Assembly (NCBI GenBank): GCA_965261195.1
Contig: OZ253455.1
Coordinates: forward strand, 2,232,001-2,296,000
Origin: Bin87 sp965261195
Lineage (GTDB): Bacteria > Chloroflexota > Dehalococcoidia > Lucifugimonadales > UBA3495
DNA: 64,000 bases
Reading direction: 5' to 3'
The notes under the pieces are model-generated. The model was not told the origin of the DNA. It did no database searches and was given only the letters and a program-made list of their open reading frames with translations. Each line of letters begins with the position of its first letter. The stretch's first letter is position 1. A program made the position numbers and the translations under genes. Shown here in pieces: positions 43,286 through 51,851 of this stretch.

Positions 43286-44080
43286 ATGACCACCAACCCA
43301 ACACTCAAACTCCAACCGGCGGACCAGTATGCTCACGTTGTGCCACTGCCCGACCCGCCGCCTTTGCCCGACGCCGTGGAACAATATAAACACATGACCC
43401 GCGCCGACCAGACGCTGGAAACCTGGTTGCGCTACCGCGACAACACGCTGGTCATCGGGGAAGGCTACCTCTGCTTTAACCGCAGCGACCACCGACGCAC
43501 TTGGGTGGTGCCCGACTGTATCGTGGCGTTTGACGTGGACGTAGAGTTGTACAACCGCTACAACGGCTACGTGATTAACGAGATGGGCAAGCCGCCGGAC
43601 CTGGTTATGGAAGTGGGTTCCAAGAGCACGGGCCGCCGGGACCGCACTACCAAGCGCGACCAGTACGCCAATTTCGGCGTCGGCGAGTACTGGCGATTCG
43701 ATCCCATCGGCGGCGAAAACTACGACCGCTCGCTGGCCGGCGAGCAACTGGTCAACGGCGTATATGAACCCTTTGACATCCACGAGGAAACCGACGGGCT
43801 GATTTGGGGTCACAGCCCGATGCTGGGGCTGGACCTACTCTGGGATGCTGGGCTGTTGCTGTTCCGCAACCCGGAGACGGGAGAAATCCTGCTCAACCAG
43901 CAACAAGCCCAGGACGCGCTGGAATTTACCCAGGATCAGTTGGCCGGCGCCCGGGAGTCGATCAGCGACGCCGAAACCCGCGCCGCTGCCGCCGAAACCC
44001 GCGCCGCTGCCGCCGAGGCCGAAGCTCAGCAACTCCGTGAGCAGCTGCGGCGTTTGCAGGAAGGGCACGACCCGGAATAA
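43286..44080 (+). CDS. Uma2-family putative endonuclease
   Basis: A 264-aa Uma2-like protein. TWVVPDCIVAFDVDVELYNRYNGYVINEMGKPPDLVMEVGSKSTGRRDRTTKRDQYANFGVGEYWRFDP holds the PD...E...K...EYW core. The C-terminal tail is a coiled coil (DAETRAAAAETRAAAAEAEAQQL) with a direct repeat of TRAAAAE. It is more distant from the 39475 protein than the 51852 protein is. ATG at 43286 follows GAGG with 6-nt spacing. Confidence 0.82.
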   Translation: MTTNPTLKLQPADQYAHVVPLPDPPPLPDAVEQYKHMTRADQTLETWLRYRDNTLVIGEGYLCFNRSDHRRTWVVPDCIVAFDVDVELYNRYNGYVINEMGKPPDLVMEVGSKSTGRRDRTTKRDQYANFGVGEYWRFDPIGGENYDRSLAGEQLVNGVYEPFDIHEETDGLIWGHSPMLGLDLLWDAGLLLFRNPETGEILLNQQQAQDALEFTQDQLAGARESISDAETRAAAAETRAAAAEAEAQQLREQLRRLQEGHDPE

Positions 44081-44171
44081 TCTGCGCTGATAACCGCAGC
44101 GACGCCGACCAAAGTGGGCCTCATGACCGTACCAAGCAAAATATCCTGCCGGCGGGGGCCGGAGTAGCGGA

Positions 44172-45428
44172 TTGGCCAACCCGGAGCACGTTGCGGTCGC
44201 CAAACGGCGCGCTTTTGCCATCGCTCGCTGGCGCGCCCAATTCTTTCAGCGGCGCGAGCGGATGAACCTCTCCGGCGCGTACCTGAGCGGTGTGCGGATG
44301 CCCGGCGTGGATCTGGCCTACGATGACCTGACCGAGATTGACCTGACTTCGGCAGACCTGCGCAACGGCAACTTCACCGGGGCGTCGTTGCAGCTGGCGC
44401 ATCTGTCCCGATGCAATCTGACCCGTGCCACCTTTACCGACTCCCACGCCGCCGGCGCGTCGTTCATCCGCTCCGACCTGCGCGGTTGCAATCTGGATAA
44501 CGCCGATCTGCGCGGAGCCGATCTGTCCAACTGCGACATTGCATTCGCCACGCTGGTGGGCGCGAATCTGGCCGGCGCCAACCTCACCGAAACCGACCTG
44601 ACCATGGCGGACCTGACCGACGCCAACCTGAGCGGCGCCCGTCTCAATTCGGCCTGCCTGGATGTCGCCAACCTGACCGGCTGCGACCTGCGCCGCGCAT
44701 CGCTGGTGCGCACGCGCCTCGACCGCACGCTGCTACAGGATTGCGTGATCGACATGACCCTGTTCGGCGACTGCGACCTCAGCTCGGCGCTGGCGCTGGA
44801 CACCATACGGCATGAGGGCCCCAGCATCGTGGGCGCTGATACGCTGGCTCGCTCGGCCGGTTGCATCACCGAGGTGTTCCTGCGCGCGGCCGGCGTGCCG
44901 GCGGACTTTATAGACGGACGCGCCCGGTTGCAGGATTCCAGCGACTCGCACCGTCGCATCCTGCTCATCGGGTCGGTCGTAGATTCCAGCATCATCAACT
45001 GGCTGGAAACGGAATTGCGGCAACAGGGCCTACAGTGCTGGAGCCTGTTGGCCGACGACGAAGAGACGGTGTACAACACCCAGGTTTTTCCGCCGATGAG
45101 CCGGTTCCGCAATTTCGACCGGGTGGCTTTGATGTGCTCGCGGGAAGGGCTGGAAAGCGCCTACTGCTGGCGGCTCTACAACGACATCATCCAGCGACAA
45201 ACCGCGTCCAACGCCCGGCGAGTCTATCTGGCCGCACTGATCATGGACGATTGCCTGACCGATGACGACGCGGCGCTGCGCCAGTATCTACGCTACGGCC
45301 CTGCGGCGGTGATGCGGCCGCGCAAAGACCGGCGGGCAGGTTACCGGCGGGATGTGCCGGGGGTGGTGAAGGTGCTAACCGCAGATCCGCCGCCGCCGGC
45401 AGAACCGCTCAGTGAGGATGCTGACTGA
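44172..45428 (+). CDS. Pentapeptide-repeat protein with TIR-like C-terminal domain
   Basis: A 418-aa protein. TTG at 44172 follows GGAG with 7-nt spacing. Residues about 30-205 are pentapeptide repeats of the A(D/N)LxX type: LTSADLRNGNFTGASLQLAHL, GANLAGANLTETDLTMADLTDANL. Then comes GVPADFIDGRARLQDSSDSHRRILLIGSVVDSSIINWLETELRQQGLQCWSLL, the usual linker between pentapeptide repeats and a TIR domain. The TIR motif region ends VALMCSREGLESAYCWRLYNDIIQ. The catalytic Glu of TIR NADases, expected in a W..xE helix, is replaced by Asn/Asp. It is probably a degenerate TIR or a signalling adaptor. Confidence 0.72.
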   Translation: MANPEHVAVAKRRAFAIARWRAQFFQRRERMNLSGAYLSGVRMPGVDLAYDDLTEIDLTSADLRNGNFTGASLQLAHLSRCNLTRATFTDSHAAGASFIRSDLRGCNLDNADLRGADLSNCDIAFATLVGANLAGANLTETDLTMADLTDANLSGARLNSACLDVANLTGCDLRRASLVRTRLDRTLLQDCVIDMTLFGDCDLSSALALDTIRHEGPSIVGADTLARSAGCITEVFLRAAGVPADFIDGRARLQDSSDSHRRILLIGSVVDSSIINWLETELRQQGLQCWSLLADDEETVYNTQVFPPMSRFRNFDRVALMCSREGLESAYCWRLYNDIIQRQTASNARRVYLAALIMDDCLTDDDAALRQYLRYGPAAVMRPRKDRRAGYRRDVPGVVKVLTADPPPPAEPLSEDAD

Positions 45429-45792
45429 AGTCCCAGCCCGGCGGCACGTATTCAATCGGCACGTCGCTGCCCAGCATCAAACAGGCTTCACCCCACTGGT
45501 CAGGGGCAGCGGCGTCCCAATCCGATTCGGCAGCGGCGGGTTTGAGTCGGATGCCGTCTTCGCCACCGTAAATCAGCATCACCACACCCTCGCCCGAATC
45601 TTCCGACAGCGCAGCCATCGCGGGACAGGGCTGGCCGTCTTCCCAGCCGGTTACGTCGCACCAGACATCGGCTCCCCTGGGGTCGGGAGCCAGCAGGCGC
45701 AGGATCGGACGCGGGTCGTTGAGCAGGTCAAACACCCGGTTCAGGTCCATGGGGCTGTTACCGTCGGCAATCACTTCTACTTCGTAAAGCAT
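45409..45792 (-). CDS. Hypothetical protein
   Basis: A 127-aa protein: MLYEVEVIADGNSPMDLNRVFDLLNDPRPILRLLAPDPRGADVWCDVTGWEDGQPCPAMAAL. It has no recognised domain, signal peptide or membrane segment. The C-terminus (VPIEYVPPGWDFSQHPH) overlaps the end of the convergent pentapeptide/TIR gene by 20 bp. An alpha/beta fold is suggested by strand-rich segments only. Confidence 0.5.
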   Translation of the reverse strand: MLYEVEVIADGNSPMDLNRVFDLLNDPRPILRLLAPDPRGADVWCDVTGWEDGQPCPAMAALSEDSGEGVVMLIYGGEDGIRLKPAAAESDWDAAAPDQWGEACLMLGSDVPIEYVPPGWDFSQHPH

Positions 45793-45962
45793 ACGCCGAT
45801 ATGGTAGGGCGACCGGGCGGTAACGTCAATTGGATGGGCAGATGAGCAGGACGATTGCAAAGTCCCCTCTCCCCTTCCTTCGTGGGAGAGGGTAGGGTGC
45901 GGGGGCGTTCCCCGCGCCAAGCAGAAAGGGATTACTAACTTTGCAATCGAGAGAGGTGGCGC

Positions 45963-46625
45963 TTACGTGGTGCGGCGGCGCAGGAACCGGATGGTTGCCA
46001 CGGCGATGGCGGCGCCGATGATTTGCATCGCAATGAAGGCCGGCGCTGATGCCGGGAGGATGCCGGCGAAGGTATCGGAGAACATTCGGGCAATGGTTAC
46101 GGCGGGATTGGCAAAGCTGGTTGATGAGGTGAAGAAGTACGCCGCTCCGATGTATACGCCAACCGCCGGCGCAACGAACGCGCCACGGGTGCGGGCGATC
46201 AGGAACACGGTCAGCAGCAGGCCCAGCGTGGCAACTACCTCGCCGAGCCATTGGCCGGGGCCGCCCCGGGCGTGTTGCGACCACACCACCGGCGGCAGGG
46301 AGAACATCAGGTTGGCCAACACGGCGCCGCCGATGCCGCCGACAATCTGGGCGCTCGTGTAGGCTATGCCGTCTTTGATGGAACGGGCGCCTGATACCAC
46401 CTCTGCCCAGGTAATGGCCGGATTGAAATGCGCCCCGGAGATCGGGCCGAACGCCCAAATCAGCGCGGTCAGCGCGAACGCCGTGGCAATCGCGTTCTCA
46501 AGCAGCTGCAACCCAACGTCATCAGGGCTGAGCCGTTGCGCCGCAATCCCGCTGCCGATTACCGACATCAGCAGGAATGCCGTGCCCAAGCCCTCGGCAA
46601 CCAGGCGTTGCGCCGGCGTGTACAT
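45963..46625 (-). CDS. Aquaporin/MIP-family channel
   Basis: A 220-aa membrane protein with the two NPA boxes of the MIP family: GPISGAHFNPAITWAEVVSG (first) and FTSSTSFANPAVTIARMFSD (second). Six hydrophobic helices are visible (for example LGTAFLLMSVIGSGI, AIATAFALTALIWAFG, VVATLGLLLTVFLIA and APAFIAMQIIGAAIAVATI). It probably conducts water or small neutral solutes. The 5' region holds a 10-bp hairpin 14 nt before the ATG and no clear ribosome-binding site. Confidence 0.9.
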   Translation of the reverse strand: MYTPAQRLVAEGLGTAFLLMSVIGSGIAAQRLSPDDVGLQLLENAIATAFALTALIWAFGPISGAHFNPAITWAEVVSGARSIKDGIAYTSAQIVGGIGGAVLANLMFSLPPVVWSQHARGGPGQWLGEVVATLGLLLTVFLIARTRGAFVAPAVGVYIGAAYFFTSSTSFANPAVTIARMFSDTFAGILPASAPAFIAMQIIGAAIAVATIRFLRRRTT

Positions 46626-46639
46626 GGGTTAACCAAATA

Positions 46640-46661
46640 GGGGGCGGTATGTACCGCCCCC
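46640..46661. promoter_or_regulatory. GGGGGCGGTA hairpin in aquaporin leader
   Basis: GGGGGCGGTA-TG-TACCGCCCCC is a perfect 10-bp stem with a 2-base loop. In the aquaporin transcript it would lie 14 nt upstream of the ATG (46625), where a ribosome-binding site would usually be. It could occlude the leader, but it may be only a dispersed repeat. Confidence 0.4.
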
Positions 46662-46815
46662 TGCTGGCGCCCGAAGTGTCAATTCGTCGCCGTCCGAAAT
46701 GTTCATCACCAGATTCCTCACGACGCGCATCGGTGTGGAATGGCTATTGCCCTGGCGCCGTGAGAATAGTTTACCGGGCGGCTTGAAGGACGGTCAACGC
46801 TGGGCGCTGGGGAGT

Positions 46816-46948
46816 CAGGGCCATTCAATTGTTCACCCCAGGGCAGCCACAAGGGCTGCCCCTACTTACCGACGTGGCGCTGGGTAGGGGCGACCCTCGT
46901 GGTTGCCCGGTGGGCTTGGCATTGTCTGGCGACAATTGAATGACCCTG
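46816..46948. mobile_element. MITE-like element D (CAGGG-type termini)
   Basis: CAGGGCCATTCAATTGT on the left matches CAGGGTCATTCAATTGT read from the right end. GCTGGGG occurs outside both ends (7 of 10 bases in the duplicated site). The interior is a GGGCAGCCACAAGGGCTGCC-type repeat. The flanking stretch 46626-47156 holds no gene. Confidence 0.65.
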
Positions 46949-47156
46949 GCTGGGGGTATCAGGGGCTTTCTATCCTCTGCAAAGGCTCCCCTCGCCTTTC
47001 GGGAGAGGGGTTGGGTGAGGGCCACGACGTGCCTGTGCCGGCGCGCGTCATGCGCAATGACAGTAGGGCTGGGGGCGGTTATACTGCGGCATGATTTACG
47101 GTCTGTGCATTGCGCGGGTTCGGGCGAGGGTTGCGAACCCGATTTTGGAGGGCGTT

Positions 47157-48923
47157 ATGGCTATTGGACTCAACAGTTACCGGCCCCTGGTGGGCGGCAC
47201 CACCCACATGGTCAGCACCGGCCACTATCTCGCTACGGCGGCCGGCTACCGTATCCTGGAGCAGGGGGGCAACGCCATCGACGCCGGCGTGGCCGCCGGC
47301 ATTGTCATCAACGTAACGCTGCCGCAGTACACCAGTTTTGGCGGCGTGGCGCCCATCATCATCCACCACGCCGCGTCGGGCGAGACCAGGGAGATCAGCG
47401 GGCTGGGTCGGTGGCCGGCCGAGGCCAGCATCGACTACTTCATGCGGGAACACGGCGGGGATATGCCCCACGGCGTGATGCGGACGGTTACTCCGGCCGC
47501 CGCCGATGCGTGGCTAACAGCGTTGCGTCTTTACGGCACCATGACGTTTGAGCAGGTCGTTACGCCGGCGCTGGAACTGGCGGCGGGTGGCTTCCCAATA
47601 CCGGCCACGCTGCACCGCGCCCTGCTCAGCAGCGGCGACAACATCATCCTGGACGAAGGCGATACCAGCCAGTGGGCCAGCACCATGGCGATTTTCTATC
47701 CCGGCGGCAAGGCCCTGGAGGTTGGCGACCTGCTGGTGCAGTCCGACCTGGCGCGCACTTTCCAGCGGATGATCGACGCCGAACGCGTCAGGGCCGGCCA
47801 GGGTCGGGAAGCCGGCCTGCAAGCGGCGCGCGAGCTTTTCTACAAGGGCGACATCGCCGAGGAAATGGTGGCCTTCATCCGCAGCCAGGGCGGCTGGCTG
47901 TCGATGAACGACCTGGCCAGTTTCTCGGTGGGCATGGATGTCCCGCCGATGATTGACTACCAGGGCCCGGACTCTGCAAAAATTGAGGTGTACGCCTGCG
48001 GCCCCTGGTGCCAGGGGCCGATGAATCTGCACGCCCTGCGGATCCTGGAAGGCTGCGACCTGACTGGCATGGGCCACAACTCGGCAGACTACATCCACAC
48101 CGTGCTGGAGGCGCTGAAGCTGGCCTTCGCCGACCGCCACGCCTACTACGGCGACCCCGATTTCGTGGATGTGCCCATGGACGGCCTGCTGTCGCGCGAA
48201 TACGCCGACATCCGCCGCCGCGAAATCGACCCGCACCGCGCCAATCCCGAGCTGCCCGACGCCGGCGACCCGTGGGCGCACCAGTCCGGCAGCGGGAAGG
48301 CGGCGCGCAAACCGGAGCCGGTGGCCGGCCCCCTGTCTGCCGATACATCCTACATCTGCGCCGTTGACCGTTGGGGCAACGCCTTTTCGGCGACGCCCAG
48401 CGACGGGTTCGGCGGGGCGCCCATCGCCCCCGGCCTGGGGTTCATGGTGTCGGCGCGCGGGGCGCAGAACTGGCTGGATGCCGACCACCCCAGCAGCCTG
48501 GCTCCGGGCAAGCGTCCCCGGCTGACCCCCAATCCGGCGCTGGCATTCAAGGACGGCAAACCCTGGCTGCCCTTCGGTACGCCGGGCGGCGACGTACAAC
48601 CCCAATCCATGGTGCAGCTGTTCCTCAACGTGGCCGAATTCGGCATGAACGTGCAGCAAGCCATCGAAGCGCCGCGAGCTTCCACCTGGAGCTTCCCCAA
48701 CTCCTTCTTCCCCCATGCTTACCGGCCGGGTCTGGTGGGCATTGAGTCCCGCATCGACCCGTCGGTGGTGGACGAATTGCGCAAGCGCGGCCACGATGTG
48801 GACGTCTGGAACGAGTGGACGCCGCGGATGGGTTCGCTGTGCGCGATTGAAATTGACCGGGACCGGGGTACGCTGTACGGCGGCGCCGACCTGCGGCGGG
48901 ACGGGTATGCGATGGGGCGGTAG
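47157..48923 (+). CDS. Gamma-glutamyltransferase family (Ntn hydrolase)
   Basis: A 588-aa protein that matures by autocleavage before a Thr nucleophile. VSTGHYLATAAGYRILEQGGNAIDAGVAAGIVINV is the family N-terminal block; the nucleophile is Thr397 in ADTSYICAVDRWGNAFSATPS. The late GGDVQPQSMVQLFLNVAEFGMNVQQAIEAPRAS is the large-subunit end. GGAGG lies 5 nt before ATG at 47157, preferred over the upstream frame. No signal peptide is seen, so it may act in the cytoplasm on glutathione or gamma-glutamyl compounds. The last 29 bp of the gene recur at 50961-50989. Confidence 0.88.
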   Translation: MAIGLNSYRPLVGGTTHMVSTGHYLATAAGYRILEQGGNAIDAGVAAGIVINVTLPQYTSFGGVAPIIIHHAASGETREISGLGRWPAEASIDYFMREHGGDMPHGVMRTVTPAAADAWLTALRLYGTMTFEQVVTPALELAAGGFPIPATLHRALLSSGDNIILDEGDTSQWASTMAIFYPGGKALEVGDLLVQSDLARTFQRMIDAERVRAGQGREAGLQAARELFYKGDIAEEMVAFIRSQGGWLSMNDLASFSVGMDVPPMIDYQGPDSAKIEVYACGPWCQGPMNLHALRILEGCDLTGMGHNSADYIHTVLEALKLAFADRHAYYGDPDFVDVPMDGLLSREYADIRRREIDPHRANPELPDAGDPWAHQSGSGKAARKPEPVAGPLSADTSYICAVDRWGNAFSATPSDGFGGAPIAPGLGFMVSARGAQNWLDADHPSSLAPGKRPRLTPNPALAFKDGKPWLPFGTPGGDVQPQSMVQLFLNVAEFGMNVQQAIEAPRASTWSFPNSFFPHAYRPGLVGIESRIDPSVVDELRKRGHDVDVWNEWTPRMGSLCAIEIDRDRGTLYGGADLRRDGYAMGR

Positions 48924-48951
48924 GGAGTGCAAGACCTAATGGGTTAGCGCT

Positions 48952-49284
48952 TCAGGGTAACCCGACGGAAGCGGCCTGCTCGTCTTGGTAAAAGGCGAGC
49001 AGGTCGTCGTAACGCTCCCGGAGCAACGCGGCGACTTCCATTGTCGGGCAATTGCCGCTCCGAATCAAAACCACTTTCGGCGGATGTCCACGGGATATGC
49101 TTAGATCCCGATAGTCTGCATCCTTAGTGACGACCACCAAGCCGCGCGCGCTGGCGTACTCCCAGATCACCGTGTCGGCTGCGGTTTCCATTTCTAAATC
49201 CGCGACATGGAGCGACTGAGGATAAAGGTCCGATAATATTCGTTTGAGCTGCGGAAACAGATTCCGGTCAAACAGCAATCTCAC
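48952..49284 (-). CDS. DUF5615 (PIN-like) toxin-like protein
   Basis: A 110-aa protein starting GTG 49284 as VRLLFDRNLFPQLKRIL, with VIWEYASARGLVVVTKDADYRDLSI in the centre. These are the DUF5615 / Mut7-C-like PIN motifs (D-x-N-L; K-D-x-D-F/Y). The start overlaps the DUF433 stop by 4 bp (GTGA). DUF433-DUF5615 pairs are considered toxin-antitoxin-like modules; an RNase function is inferred. Confidence 0.8.
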   Translation of the reverse strand: MRLLFDRNLFPQLKRILSDLYPQSLHVADLEMETAADTVIWEYASARGLVVVTKDADYRDLSISRGHPPKVVLIRSGNCPTMEVAALLRERYDDLLAFYQDEQAASVGLP

Positions 49285-49796
49285 AGCGGCGTCCGAATCG
49301 GCAACATTCGTCTTTCCTGGGCCGCGGCAAAGGCAAAGCACGCCAGTATGTCCTCATGGGTGAGGTAAGGAAAATCGTGCAGGATTGCTTCCTCAGACAT
49401 ACCCGAGGCGAAGTATTGCAGAACGTCGCCCACTGTGATGCGCATACCGCGTATGCAAGGCTTGCCGAATCGCTTATCCGGCTCAATCGTGATGATTTTC
49501 GTATAGTCAACCGCGCCTATCAGCTGCTCCGGTGGACTGTGCCAAGGGTAGAGAAGCATTGATAAAGGTTGAGCGCCAGCTAGATTCGCTCCCTGGAAGT
49601 TAACCTTGGCGAGGTCAAGACCATTGAAGTCAATACCGCTGAGGTCGGCGTCACCGAAGTCCGCGTGAAGTAGGCAGGCGCCAGCAAGGTTTGCATAGGC
49701 AAGATCGGCCCCCGAGAAATTGGCCCCCGAAAGGTTGGCCCCCGAAAGGTTGGCCCCATACAAGTAAGCGCCGCTGAGATTAGGTTCTGTTGACAT
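49281..49796 (-). pseudogene. Pentapeptide-DUF433 protein, C-terminal part after IS insertion
   Basis: The reading frame begins in the IS terminal repeat: ATG at 49796 gives MSTEP, then NLSGAYLYGANLSGANLSGANFSGADLAYANLAG (pentapeptide repeats). The DUF433 antitoxin domain follows: YTKIITIEPDKRFGKPCIRGMRITVGDVLQYFASGMSEEAILHDFPYLTHEDI. Its stop overlaps the DUF5615 start by 4 bp. Removing the IS and one TA copy joins it in frame to the N-terminal part at 50592-50845 (...NLREA-NLSGAY...). The remnant may still be translated from the IS-provided ATG. Confidence 0.85.
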
Positions 49797-50589
49797 TTCA
49801 TTATAATGGCTGTATGTCAAACATCAGATTATCACCAGAACAGTGGGCCAGGATGCTCGATTTCTTGCGTGGTTGCACTGGCGTGTACGTTGGCCAGGAA
49901 GCGGATTGCCGGCGTTTTGTCGAGGCCGTCTTATGGATTAACCGCTCTGGGGCCCAATGGCGACTGCTGCCAGCCGAATACGGGAACTGGAACAGCGTCT
50001 ATAAACGATTCGCCCGTTGGACTGACCAAGGCGTCTGGGCCCAAATGCATCAACATTTCTGCGACGACGCGGATCTGGAATACCTGATCATCGACAGCAC
50101 GGTGGTCCGGGCGCACCCTTGCGCGGCGGGAGCTCCCCCAAAAAGGGTGGCCAGGCTGCCCAGGCCCTGGGCCGGAGCCGCGGCGGGTTCAGCACCAAGA
50201 TTCACGTGAGCGTAGACGGCTTGGGCAACCCCTTGCGATTCATACTGACCGGGGGGCAACAGCACGACATCACCCAGGCGGAGGAGTTGATCGCCGGTTA
50301 TGCTGGCGAGCACGTACTGGCCGACAAAGGGTACGATGCCCAGGAGTTTCGCCAGCACATCCTGGAACTGGGTATGATGCCGGTCATTCCGCCCCGCTCA
50401 AACCGCAAGGCACCCGCCGACTATGACCGGCATCTGTACCGGGAGCGTCATCTGGTGGAATGCTTCATCAACAAGATCAAGCACTATCGCCGGATCTTCT
50501 CCCGGTTTGAGAAGCTGGACACCAGATACCTGGGCTTCCTGCACTTCACCGCCGCTCTCATCTGGCTACGGTGAAATGTCAACAGAACC
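49783..50589 (+). mobile_element. IS5-family (IS427-type) insertion sequence, intact
   Basis: Perfect 18-bp inverted repeats, GGTTCTGTTGACATTTCA (49783-49800) and its complement (50572-50589). TA lies on both sides (49781-49782 and 50590-50591), the 2-bp target duplication of this IS5 subgroup. The element is 807 bp and carries two overlapping transposase frames with a slippery site. It interrupts a pentapeptide-DUF433 gene exactly in frame. Confidence 0.92.
49814..50574 (+). CDS. IS5-family transposase, made by -1 frameshift
   Basis: ATG at 49814 starts MSNIRLSPEQWARMLDFLRG; the first frame covers the N-terminus and IIDSTVVRAHPCAAGA (first Asp) before ending at 50209. The second frame (from about 50119) carries GGFSTKIHVSVDGLGNPLRFILTGG, VLADKGYDAQEF (second Asp) and RERHLVECFINKIKHYRRI (Glu). 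The frames overlap by about 90 bp and differ by -1. CCCAAAA at 50137-50143 lies in register as C-CCA-AAA, a classical slippery heptamer. Programmed frameshifting is usual in IS427-type elements. The gene is intact. Confidence 0.88.
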
Positions 50590-50591
50590 TA

Positions 50592-50845
50592 GCCTCCCGC
50601 AGGTTGGCCCCATTTAACTCAGCATCGCCAAAAACGGCATTTGACAAGTTGGCTTCGCTGAGATTGACCCCACTCAGTTCAATTGGCCTTAGCATATTTG
50701 GCTCGAACTTCCTGCGACGTACCCTCTGAACCTCATCGCGAAGGTTGACCCCTGAAAAATCCGGCACAAAGTCCCCACGTGCCCGCCGCGCATTCCAAGC
50801 TTGCACACCTTCCAGCAGCCATTCAATACGTTGCGGGTTAGCCAT
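50592..50845 (-). pseudogene. Pentapeptide-DUF433 protein, N-terminal part before IS insertion
   Basis: ATG at 50845 (GAGG upstream) gives MANPQRIEWLLEGVQAWNARR, a short helical leader, then LSGVNLSEANLSNAVFGDAELNGANLREA, pentapeptide repeats that stop at the IS. The leader MANP... resembles that of the 44172 protein (MANPEHVAVAK). Together with 49281-49782 it forms a single gene of about 750 bp. Confidence 0.82.
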
Positions 50846-50960
50846 ACGATACCTCAATTGCCTTGCGCTTAACCGTTGCCAGCCGGCAACAGCGATTTTA
50901 CCACCCCCTCCACCAACCACTGCGCCCTCGGGTGAGCTGCGCAGACGGGCGCACAGTTCA

Positions 50961-50989
50961 CGGCGGGACGGGTATGCCATGGGGCGGTA
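50961..50989 (+). repeat. Duplicated gamma-glutamyltransferase 3' end
   Basis: This 29-bp sequence matches 48894-48922, the last codons of the gamma-glutamyltransferase gene (RRDGYAMGR and stop), with one mismatch and the same orientation. It bounds the DUF5615/DUF433/IS5 block on its right, as the true gene end does on the left. Only a short upstream part (about RR) of other GGT sequence is recognisable. Confidence 0.75.
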
Positions 50990-51087
50990 ACGTTTCAGAG
51001 GTTGCAGGGCCTTCACCCTCGCCCTGACCCTCTCCCCGACCCTCTCCCTTGATGGGAGAGGGGATTTTTTATCCTGGCGCTGCTGGG

Positions 51088-51834
51088 CTACATCGCGGTG
51101 CGGCCGCCGTCGATGACCAGCTCGCTGCCGGTCATGAAGGATGCTTCGTCGGAGGCCAGGAAAAGCACGCCGTAGGCGATGTCGTCGGCTTGGCCCAGGC
51201 GTCCCAGCGGCGTGCGGCTCAGGCGGTCTTCCCGGCCACCGGCGGCCAGCAAGTCGGCGGTCATGTCGGTTTCGATGGTGCCGGGGTGGACGCTGTTGCA
51301 GCGGATGCCGTCGGCGGCGTGCTGGATGGCGGTGGACTTGGTGAACAGGCGCACGGCGCCCTTGGAGGCGGTGTAGGCCGAGGAGATGTGGTTGCCAACC
51401 AGTCCGGCCACGCTGGAGATGTTGACGATGGAGCCGCCGCCGGCTTTGCGCAGTTCGGGGATGGCCGCCTTGGTGCCCAGGAACACGCCCTTGGCGTTGA
51501 CCGACATGGTAGTGTCCCAATTCTCGATGGTGGTGTTTTCCACCGTTTCGGGCCGATAGATGCCGGCGTTGTTGACCAGAATATCCAGCTTGCCGAATCG
51601 CGTTACTGCGGCAGCGATGCCATCCAGCCAGGATTGTTCGTCGGTCACGTCGAGGTGGACAAACAGACACTCGCCGCCCAGCTCGCTGATTTCGGCTTCA
51701 ACCTGGCGGCCGAGTTCGTCGCGCAAGTCGCCGATGACGACCTTGCAGCCCTCGCGGGAGAAGAGCTTGGCTTCGGCGGCGCCCATGCCCCGCGCTCCGC
51801 CGCTGATGAAAGCTACTTTGTTTTCCAGACGCAT
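51088..51834 (-). CDS. Short-chain dehydrogenase/reductase
   Basis: A 248-aa SDR: MRLENKVAFISGGARGMGAAEAKLF, ILVNNAGIYRPETVE, IVNISSVAGLVGN, AYTASKGAVRLFTKSTA, VHPGTIETDM and the C-terminal SELVIDGGRTAM. It is a close paralogue of the 52645 product and of the pseudogene at 9218. ATG at 51834 follows AAGGAG with 8-nt spacing. It lies 17 nt downstream of a Uma2 gene on the same strand. The GRTAM tail resembles SDRs acting on hydroxysteroid-like or small ketone substrates. Confidence 0.9.
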   Translation of the reverse strand: MRLENKVAFISGGARGMGAAEAKLFSREGCKVVIGDLRDELGRQVEAEISELGGECLFVHLDVTDEQSWLDGIAAAVTRFGKLDILVNNAGIYRPETVENTTIENWDTTMSVNAKGVFLGTKAAIPELRKAGGGSIVNISSVAGLVGNHISSAYTASKGAVRLFTKSTAIQHAADGIRCNSVHPGTIETDMTADLLAAGGREDRLSRTPLGRLGQADDIAYGVLFLASDEASFMTGSELVIDGGRTAM

Positions 51835-51851
51835 GATGTGTGCTCCTTGTT

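Noticed and set aside
45847..45954. Fifth CAGGG-type element around a CTCTCCC palindrome
   Set aside because: A 12-bp inverted repeat is present (CGATTGCAAAGT), but the termini match the family only on one side and no target duplication was found.
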